A DNA stretch of 31,762 nt from Chara braunii (lineage: Eukaryota > Streptophyta > Charophyceae > Charales > Characeae). The notes under the pieces are model-generated. The model was given only the letters and a program-made list of their open reading frames with translations, was not told the origin of the DNA and did no database searches. The stretch is taken from contig BFEA01000302.1 of NCBI GenBank assembly GCA_003427395.1, forward strand, positions 507,233-538,994, given 5' to 3'. Both the position numbers and the translations under genes were made by a program. How positions within the stretch are numbered: position 1 is the stretch's first letter; each line of letters starts with the position of its first letter. Shown piece by piece: positions 1 through 10,200 of this stretch.

Positions 1-435
1 TAAATGCGCTACATCGAGAATCTGTGAGTTTGGAGGTTTCCTTCGCTTGCTTGCTGCCCCGAATTGAAAGTGATGTCAATGCTAAGGATGCGTTCGTGTG
101 GACCCTCTCAGTCATTGGTCTGTTTCGTTGGGGTGGATAAAAGAGCTGGATGACGTTGATTTGTTTTCCTTTGGACTGTCTTTCGGGGTAGTACTCTGCC
201 GAAACGCATCAGTGACTATGTTTCTGTTAGTTGTATTTGCGCATTCCTTAAGAGCACCTTCCACTGCCTTGGGGCCTGGGAAGGGTTCGAGTCATAATTG
301 CGCTACATTGAGAATCTGTGAGTCTGGAGGTTTCCTCCACTCGCTTGCTGCTCCAAATTGAAAGTGATGTCAATGCTAAGGATGCGTTTGCGCGCACCCT
401 CTCAGTCATTGGTCTGTTTCGTTGGGCTGAACAAT
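1..435. repeat. Tandem duplication, period about 298, in an SPT5 intron
   Basis: Bases 1-136 return at about 297-435 with few changes (both hold ATTGAAAGTGATGTCAATGC and CTCTCAGTCATTGGTCTG). The first unit is cut by the window edge. The spacer between them holds no gene. Confidence 0.85.
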
Positions 436-1061
436 TGATTATTAAGTTCTCTAGACTTCGTTTCCCGCAGGTTTGCAAGGAACGTACGAGTAATGCAAAC
501 GCACTACATTGAGACATTGTGATGGGGTGTGCTATTGAGACAGTGTGGTAGGGTTGTGCTTTCCGCACTTTGTGCTTTTCTTTAAGTGTCGTTCAGAAAA
601 CTGTGTATCCGAACTATGGGGGTGCTGCCCAGAAAGCTCTGTATCTGAGTTACGGGTGATTTAGGGGGTTGCCCAGTTTCTTTTTTTATCTGCTGTAATG
701 AGGGTGCAACCTAGAGTCATTTTGCTCTTCTGAAGGTGTTTACTTTTGACTGGAAATGTTTCTGTGCTTTTGTGGCTTGCTGGAGTCCCACTAGGAAAAA
801 AACAGACAAATCGAATTCCGATCGATATAGATTGCTGTTTGCGGTAATCGAAGTGGCGCGTGATGAAATGATGGATTGCATGCATCATTATGGACTTGCT
901 GGACCGATCAGATTTTCCTGTGTTTGCACTTGTTAGATGGAGAGAACTGGAAAACAAAGCAGAGAAAAAGACTGAGGATTGATCGACTTAAGCAGAGGAA
1001 AAGACCGAGGATTGATTGACTTGTGCTGCGATGGCTGCCTATTGACAACTCTTGTTATCAG
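1..1061 (+). other. SPT5: SPT5 intron (5' end outside window)
   Basis: No part of the NGN domain or first KOW of SPT5 is visible in any frame. The stretch is GT-rich on the + strand like the other introns of the gene. It holds a tandem duplication in its first 435 bases and otherwise nothing recognisable. Confidence 0.7.
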
Positions 1062-1217
1062 GACAGTCTCACATTCCGAGATGCAGAGTTGCGCAAGTAT
1101 TTTAAGACTGGAGACCATGTGAAAGTGACGGCTGGAGAGAACGAGGGTGCAACTGGCATGATCGTGCGGGTTGCTGATCCAGTTATCTACTTGATAAGAG
1201 ACATAACTCAGGAAGAG
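1062..1217 (+). CDS. SPT5: SPT5 exon a: internal KOW domain
   Basis: Codes residues 1-52 of the visible protein, from DSLTFRDAELRKYF to DITQEE. It contains the KOW core GDHVKVTAGENEGATGMIV. The acceptor is TTGTTATCAG and the donor is GAG/GTGAGC; both edges are phase 0. The 13 codons upstream of the acceptor stay open by chance and do not match the family. Confidence 0.9.
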
Positions 1218-4200
1218 GTGAGCGGAAGGTCGGCACAATTTCTTGCAGTTGTCCATTTGTGTGGTTTTGTTGATTCGTCCATTGGTGTGGTGGTGAGGTG
1301 GAAGGGTGATATGGCCTGTTTTGTTTGTGAATGACAGTATGCGGTACTTGTGCTCTCGGACTGTCTTCCGTCCTCGTGCCTTTTGGAGATCCTGGAGAAT
1401 GTGGTGAGGCCACCTTTGCGAGGATTGGATGTCGTCTCGTTTTTCTAACATCATGGCAAATTCTCTGTTGCAGGTCAAGGTCTTTGCGAGGGACATTGTT
1501 GCAACAGCGGAGGTGACCTCAGGCATAACAACATTTGGGGAGTACGAGCTGCACGACCTGGTTATGCTAGAGTACGTCCTTGTCCTTCCCACTTAGAACG
1601 TGTAGAACGTGGTCCACATGGTTCTGAACCTCCCGTGTTTCTATCTGGATGATTTCAATGTTCTTGTCAATGGCCAGAAATAAGGCTGTACCTGTTTTTC
1701 TCTTTTGCACTCGTGTACGTGTTGCTCGTTTTTGCAGTCGTCATGCTCTCTTTTGCAGTCGCTATGCTTACTTTCTGTGGGGTTCGCTGTCTTTTGCATG
1801 TCTGCAGCCAGCTGAATTTTGGAGTGATTGTCAAAGTCGAGAAAGATGTGTGTCAGGTGAGTGGAAGTACAGGAACGCTTGGGTTCACTGCACAGGGCGT
1901 GTTTGCCATTGGTTAAACCTTTGCATGATATCTGTGAATAGTACCCCAGTGTTAAACCAGCAGTCCACCCGGGCCTGGAGGTGCCTCATTGAGTGCCAAG
2001 CTTTTCCGAACCGCAAGCGGTGCACTTTTCTTTTTTGGGGGGCGCTGGCAGCCATTGTGGTCCGGTAGGCCTAACCTGCGATTTTGTTTTTGTAGGCGAC
2101 AAGTTGCCTTTTCAGCAAGGCTGGAGCCGTGTAGTGGCGGTTTAAAGCTGTTAAACCACAAGTGCCCCAGTTTAGTTCTGTCGAAGAATTGCTAATGACC
2201 CGAGCTTGTGAACGTAGGTTTGCTGGATTTATCCCGATGTTTGCACGGCCGAACATGTATCCCGTTGTGATGTGTGCTGACTCTTTGCACGGACTTGAAA
2301 GTGGGCTGTGGATTTTCGTGCAACTGGTGGTCCAATGGATGCCCGTGTCTATGCATTAGTGTGGGCTATTAGTGTGGGCTGTCTTTGTCTTTGTGACTGT
2401 TTTGTGGCTGTGGAATTTTTCACCTTCTCTTGCTTTATTATAGAATACATGTTGCTGGTGGATTTGGCGTTGTGGTTGTTCGTGCTCTGATGCAAAACCA
2501 GTTCATCGGGGTCCGAAGGCTATATGCGTGATTGGTGTCTTTATGTATGTACATGGGAGTGCATGACTCGTTCGTGTTTGTCTCTGTGAATGTTGGATCT
2601 GTTTAGTTGGACTCTTTTTGTGAACAAGGTTTGCCTTTCGGTGCTGTCAAGTTGCTTGTGTTGGTGTTGTTGATTGCTTTGATGTGACTTCGGGTCGTTA
2701 GGAAACGAGGTTTTGGCTTTGCCTGTTACGTCTTTTGTGTTGTCTTTTGGATTGCTATCTTGTCAGTTTATTGGATTGTACCGACTTTATTTATGGTGTA
2801 CTCGCGTTCGATTCATGTTTAGTGTATGGTGTGCCAGGGAAGGTGCGTGTGTGAAATGTGTGGCTTGAGAAACTGAGCAACGCGGGTATCTGCCCTTCCT
2901 TGGATGGGAATCTGCAATGTGATGGATGAACCGTGTGTTGGCATTGTGACAGGTCCTTATAGGCATTCCGGAAAGGCAGCAGGTGCGGACAGTCAGGATC
3001 CAACAGATCAAGAGGAAAATCATGGATAGGAATAGCACTGCCCAGGATACAGAGATGAACAGCGTGCACCTGAAAGACATTGTTAGAGTTTTGGAGGGGC
3101 CCTTCAAGGTGAGTGTGGCTGGATTGCAGCGAATTCGAAGGGGTGTTTGTCTCTCTGTGAGTTTTGCAGGTCACTTTACATGCTTGTTGATCATCGTGAA
3201 CGCTTTGGTGTGGCATGTAGTGTCAAGTGTACGGCAGTTTCTTTTGCTCCGACAATGTTTATGTATGTGTCAACACAGTGGTTAACCGTTGGATGCGGTC
3301 TCCTGTAGAGTCTGTTGTTTGACCGGGTGGGAGGAAGGTGCTTTTTGAGTTGGCACTATAATGGTGTGACAAACTCGTGGTGGTCCCCCACTGTAGATTT
3401 CCTTCTCCTCTTGACAACGAGATATATCGGCGGTCTTGCTGTGCTACTGATGTTTGCAGGGACGGACTGGACCAGTGCATCACATCAACAAGGGCCTGCT
3501 CTTTATTCTGAGTAGGGACACTCTCGAATGCGGAGGATTCATATGTGCAAGGTCTCGAAATTGCAGAGCTCTTGGTGGAACACGGATGAACGAATTTAAG
3601 GTAAGGTATCACGGATGAATCAAATTGCAGAGCTCTTGGTGGAACACGGATCAACGAGTTTTGTGATGCTTTTCTGGAAGAAAGGTTCCCTTGGCGATGC
3701 CAATGGATGGCAGCGTGAAGAGGGTCACTCCTGCCATTGCTTTGCTTGTGAATGGAGGGCAGCGTGTACAGGGTCACCCACCCCTTTTCATTGCTTGTAA
3801 ATGGATGACAGCGTGAACGGGGTCACCCCTTTTGATTGCTGCAGGTCTAGGTCGGTGAAGTGAATGCCCCTAGCCACTGGGTTGAGCCACAGTTCTTTGG
3901 AACTCTTCCTGGGGTGGGCTGTCTCTTTGGCTCTTGGTCTTTTTGAGAACCTCTGTGCTTATCTGTGGTTTAGGTGACTCGAATATCTTGGCTGCTTTCT
4001 AGGCCTCTGTGCTTGTGGGTCCATTTATGCAAGGGGGATTGGTTATTCAGGGGTAGTAGACCTGAATATGTGTGCTGCGTTTGAATCAGTACGCAATCCA
4101 CTAGCCAGGACTTCTCTGTCGAATGCCTGCTTGTCCGTGACCTAACTGCTGTGTTGTGTGGTGATCTGTGAACAACAGAGGACGGGACCACCGTCTGCTT

Positions 4201-7200
4201 TCAACCGAGATTTTGGCAGAGATTATCTCCGGTCCCCTGCCCACTATTTGCAATCACCAAGACGGTCGTCGTCGCCTGGCGGCCGTGGAATGGGTATGAA
4301 TGGTAAGTTCTTCCTCTGAGTAAAATGCTAGTGGAACTGTAGAAGAGGATTTGTTATTCCTGTAAGGGTTTTGTGTAAGGGGTTTGTGTTTGGGACTATG
4401 AATGGTGAGTTCTCGCTGCTGGCCCTATTGTACTGTGTTGTTATAGCTGTGTCTGCGGCATCATTCTGGTCGGATACAGTCATGATGAGGGTGCTGTGTT
4501 TAGGGAAAGGACTTAGCAAACGAAGAGGACAGGAGGCCATTTGAGGAACACCTAGGGAAGTCGATTTGTTATTCATGTCATGGTTGTCTATGGGCTCGTC
4601 TGGGATGATTTGAGACGCCTATTTTGTGCAGCAACTGCGAACGTCTGTTTGTGTTTAGCAAAAGCGATTGTCCGTGTCTGCTGCAAACTTCTCTATGCTC
4701 CTCTTTATTAGTTTCGACTGTAGCTGTAAGGGTGAGATTTCTTCGATCTCCAGTCTTCTGTAAGGGTGAGATTTCTTCGATCTCCAGTCTTCTGATTGGG
4801 CAACCCATAGTGTAGCGAAAGGAGTGTGACGCGTGCAGTTCCATGATGGTTTGTGTACTATAGTTTTTTACGTATGCATGGAGTTTTTCTCTTGGTGGTG
4901 AAAGCCTAAGCACTACGTCGGTTGCTCAGATGTGTTCTCTCTAATGATGCAGTCTCGGATGCTAGGTAGGGACGGAGTGGAAAGGGGACGTGAAACCCTT
5001 GTAGGAACTAATCCCACCTGATGCATGCTGGAAGGAAGGGTCAAGAGAATTGAAAACTGCGCAGATGGTTGATTAAGCGTTTTGTGTCTTTTGTTTGCTT
5101 GCAGGTTTCCAGGGGTTACCGCCTGGCCCCCGAGGCGGTGGTAGAAACGAGTCGTTGGTGGGACGTTCAGTCAAAATTCGGGCAGGACCATTCAAGGGCT
5201 ACAGAGGCCGGGTTTTGACGGTGTCTGACACGGATGTCCGCATGGAGTTGGAGTCTCAAATGAAAGTTATCTCTGGTATGTGAACTTTTCTGACGAGGCA
5301 TGAATACATGGCTGTCTCGATGGTGTTTTCTTTTCACTGAGAGCAGAATCATGTGGATGTTGTCAACGTGGATTAGATTAGATGGATGCTGATAACAAGA
5401 AGTAAATGGGTACTGTCAGATGTTTGTTTGTTGCGGTGTGTTTTTTCATCATGGCTTTTGAACTTGGTAGTTTTGCTGAGCAGTAGCTGAGTGGGGCATA
5501 AGAGTTTCTATATGGTTGTGCAGGGTCATGGGGTGATGGGGCGATGGAAGGGGTGGGCTCAGGGGAGGGGATGTGAGGGTTCACAGCCCTCGTAGCAGGC
5601 TCACGGCGGTCTCCTTTGATGTAAGGTGACAGGGTGGGCTATTGCATCTCGCCAGGTGGGATTGGGAACCCCAGGAACCTTAGTTCGAATGCGGCGCATC
5701 CCGTTCTTGGCGATCGTGTAGAACCCATCCCGGTCGATACCTCCCTGTGTGTGTGGTCGACGCTGTGGACTCTGTGCTTGAGTGTACGCTGTGTGCGGGT
5801 GGGTTCACTCCGTTGATGGGAGGCTGAACTCCTTGTGTCCAGCCTCTTAGCCGACATCCTCTCCTGGCACTGTTGCCTACACCCCGCGCAACCTTTTTAT
5901 AAGAATCGCATAGGTGAATAGTACAATCACACTTGGAATTAGATCCGCATCTTGCTGGTGGTTTCTGTGTCATGTGTTTTCTATCCGGGTAAGGCATAGA
6001 AGGGAGGAGTACATGAGTGTCTGATGAGCATGGCAGAGTAACGTGCAACTGGATGAGTGCTTTTACAGGAGGAGAGAGACTGGTTGCTTCTTGCATTTAG
6101 TGTGCTGCTGAGCTGCAAAGGGCGTGAGAAAAAAATGTCTAGAATCTGAGGTGACCTTTCCAATGTAGTCTGTAATTGTGGCTTTCAGTGCGAGCGATTC
6201 TGTGCATGCAATTCTGTAACAGTCCGTTTTTTTGTGTGTTCTTGTCACATTGCAGTTCGTCGTGATCAGCTGGCACCTGTGGAGACGCCAGCCATGCCAA
6301 TAAGGTACGATTTGGATCCAAACCTCAATCCTTCTTCCTTTGGGCACGAGATGGCGTTTGGACGTGTAAGAACGTATTGCATACTTTGTTCAGAATGGTT
6401 TTCAGAAACATCGATCTCATTTATGTACTGCTCATTGTCAGGTTTTGTTCAAATAAGGAGTCTGTGGGGCTTGGCAACATTAGGTCGGTGAGGATTTGGA
6501 ATTTAGAAGAGGGGAATTTGGGTATCTTGCAGGTACTTTCGGAGTGCCTTGTCCTATTCAAGAGTGCACATTTTTTTTCGTCAGTGTAAATGAATCATTT
6601 GACCAGTCGAATCGAGCTAGACAGGGTAGTGCCTTTCGTTATTATTATGCACTTGTTTGAGGCCGACCGATGGGTTTATGCCCTCAGGTATTTGGATCTA
6701 CATGAGGCTTTTCGTTATTATTATGCACCTGTCCCAGATGTTTGATGCAGACCGATGGATTTATGCCCTCAGGTATTTGTTGGATCTACATGTAAGGCTT
6801 TGTGTATTTGCTCGCTGATAAATGGTTTGCCCCTTGCTAATGTGTATGCAGAGATGTGCGGTATGGAGTTGGAAGTGAGACACCAATTCATCCGTCAAGA
6901 ACGCCATTGCATCCAAGCTATTCAACTCCTTCCCGTGACCCGACAGGTGCGTTGAATTCTTATGCGTTTGTGCATTGGGGTGTCAGTCGTTGAGTAAACG
7001 TTTTGATTGATGTTGTTGTCGGTCTTGAATTTTGTGGCTTGTTATTATTTTTAACTTTCTGGTCAGTAGTTGATTGCTCAGGTCCCGTGTCTTATGTGAG
7101 GATACTCCTTTGCCCGGGTGAAAGCACTGGTTGCTCCACGTGCTTATGAGGCCTCTTTTCTTTGTTTGCAGCTACACCAATCCATGAAGGTATGAGGACT

Positions 7201-10200
7201 CCAATGCGGGAGAAAGCATGGAACCCGCACCAAGTCATGACTCCATTGAGGTAAGGATGGCGGTGATCCATTGAGAAAGTAGTGAGAACTTTGATGTCTG
7301 AATATGGAATGAAAGTACTAATTACCTGATAACAGTGGATAATGATGGCGCCTCCTTCAGCTTCGTCGTGATGGATTGAAAAGTGTGTTATGACATATGT
7401 CAATAGTCTGCTCGAAAATGTTGGATGTTCGAGGGTGACCTCCGTTTGTTTTGTTGGGGGAAGAAGTGGGAGGGGTGGCGAACAGGAGCGAAGGTTAACT
7501 TCGTTCGTCTTGTATGGCGAAGAAGTGAGAAAGGCGGCGAAGAGCAGCAGAGAATATGCTATATGTTCTTGTTGTCATACTGAATCGGGTTGTCGGTTAT
7601 GTTGCAGGGACAACGGATGGGGTGATGACTCAAGCGATCGTGATTGGGACCGACACAGCTCAGGTTATGGAGGTGGATTCCGGTCGTTTGCAGATGGCAG
7701 CAGCACTCCTCAAAGGGAAACAAATGTGAGTTCTTTGTGTCGTGGTTGCTGGAATAGTCGTTAAATACCGTACTTGCGGCACACTTCTGCGGTGCGCGCA
7801 CGGCATGTGACGAAGTAATGTGCAGTCAGTCATACACAAGAGCAGTCAATTGTTTGTACTTGAGGACCCGGACTTACTCTTAATTCGACCTCTAATTGCA
7901 CATGTACAAGGTCGGTTGGGCTGTGAATGGTAGTGCACCCATAACAAGAAGCACAGGCTGGGGGTGGGCTCGATGGTCACTTTTACCACAAATGAGGGTG
8001 GCTTCGAGTGTCTTTCGCAAGTTTCTTTGTTTCATCTGTCTCTGCGGTTTGTAATAGTCAGCGATTGTCTACGGCTTGGTGTGTAATACCCCGGTGCTCT
8101 TCAGAGTTTTTTTTCTGTGAACATTTATGTAGGGGAACCTTGAGTTCTGCAAGTGTTGGTGACCCATGGCAAGAAGCGCAGTACTGGGGTAGTCAGGCCC
8201 AACAGCAATTACGAGTTTTCAAATTGAGGCAGCGAGTTCGAGCTTTGCATGTTTTTTGTTGATTCTCTTTTGTTGGTTTGTCTCTGTGGTTTGCAACTGC
8301 TGGGGATTGACTGTCGATTGGTGAGATCGCTTGCTGGAGGAGGTGTTGAGCTTCGTGTGTTTTGGTTTGGTCCGTCTCTATGGTTCATAAGCATCAGGGG
8401 ATTGCTGTCGCTTGGGGAAATACCCCACAGAGGCACATTCTGTGTATGCTGAGCTTCGTGTGTTTTGTGTTGGTCTGTCTCTATGGTTCATAAGCATCAG
8501 GGGATTGCTGTCGCGTGGTGAAATACCCCACAGGGGATTGCTGTCGCTTGGTGAAAACCCCCCAGGGGATTGCTGTCGCTTGGTGAAATACCCCACAGAG
8601 GCACATTCTGTGTATGCCATGCGCATTGGGACTTCTGAAAGTTTGCAATCTTGGTTCATTATAGGAAGTGGGGATTAGCAAGTTGTGTTGTTACGCAGTG
8701 TTTGGGCAAGAGTTGTCCTGGTGATGGTGTTGACAAACACCGATATCTGATCGATCAGTGCCTTGTGTAATCTTCTTCTGCAGCCCGGGACTCCAGCTGG
8801 AAGGGCCTATGATGCCCCCACTCCTGGCAGTGGTTGGGGATCTGCTGGCAGCTATAATGACCGCAGTGATGGTTATGGCAGTGCGTCATATGGAGCAGGT
8901 ATGCGTTCATGTTGTTGGCATGGTTTTCTTGTCTACTAGTCTTCACAGATACTATTTTATCGACTTCCTGTCAATAGAATTTGTTTTATCACTCGTCGTG
9001 ATTGGGCGTGCTTAGTTTCACAGCTAGGTACATGTTGGGTTCCGATTCCGCAGAACATACTGCCCATCCCTGTTGCACACCATGGGTGGCCCTGCATACG
9101 ACGGCCTCGAGTCCGCTGGTTGCTTGCTGTGGTTGACATTTGCTACTCTCGGTAGTGGCAAATCTAGGGTGAAGACGGAAACAAAATATTGGAGGGGCTT
9201 GTTTGTGGTGATTAGGGACCTGTTTGGTCCTGATAGAGGGAGGGGATTAAAACACGAGTACGTTTTTTTCGTGTTTGAAATCTTAAGATGAGCTGGGTAA
9301 TGCGTGGTAGCCGAATGGGGGAGGCCCACCGTTGATAAATCAAACCGGTGGCCTGTTCTTCGTTTCGGGTCTTCGGCACTGCATGTGACTGGCATATGGA
9401 AAAGAAGCTACCGGCGGTTTAATAGTAAAAAAAACACAGATGAGTTGTTTAATGATATCGAACTCGTTGTCAGCTCTTTGTGCTCTTCTATGTTTGTTTT
9501 TTTTTAAGGCGTGGTGGGAATTCTCTGGTTATTCATTCTCAAACCACGATTGAAGTGGAGCCCATTTTTTGGTGAGCTGAAAGTAAGTGGGAGTGGTTGG
9601 CCGTCATTGCTATGGTGGGTACTGGCCGAACTCTAGGCCTCTGGCTGCATGGCCGTAGTCTTCTTTTGGGCAGCGGGAATATCGTTGTGGTGGGGTTTAA
9701 TGCTCGACTTGCTGACGAGAACGCATGATTTTGTTTGGTTACTTGGTGATAGAAAGTTGTGGATGGCAGAATGCTCCTTGCACTCTTGCTTATGAAGGTT
9801 GTGGATGGGAAAGTTTCTGTATCTGTACCATGTGCCGATCTCTTTGGTGTTGTGTGCCCACTTCCTTATCCCTTGGTTGCAATTGTGTTTTTGTGCTGTG
9901 ATGTGTGGACAGCTCCAAGTCCTTATCGGACACCCGGTACACCTAGTCAGCCGGTCACTCCTGGTGGATCGTCACCGTATATCCCGGGCACACCAAGTGG
10001 CAACCCGATGACGCCTGGAACAAGCCTAGAAGCACCTTCCCCTGCTCCAGGTAATGCAATTTTTTGGTGGTTGGTTGGTGTGGTTGTGGGTAGTCTGGTT
10101 GCTGCGTGGAAGAATTCCTTGAGTGCCGCTAAGCATGGGCATAGTTTGCTTGCCTCTCTTTCCTGCTCTTCCAAAGAGAGCGGGAATTTTCTGCACGTGT

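Noticed and set aside
6305-6365. Longer version of the SPT5 exon at 6256, ending at the donor GTAAGA
   Set aside because: It would leave phase 0, while the next conserved exon needs two carried bases. The donor at 6305 gives the conserved join.
6755-6955. A 66-codon frame covering the SPT5 exon at 6852 in another phase
   Set aside because: The conserved SETPIHPSRTPLHP sequence is in a different phase, so this frame is a shadow.
8348-8617. CRISPR-like array
   Set aside because: Repeats are head to tail without unique spacers and lie in an intron of a nuclear gene.
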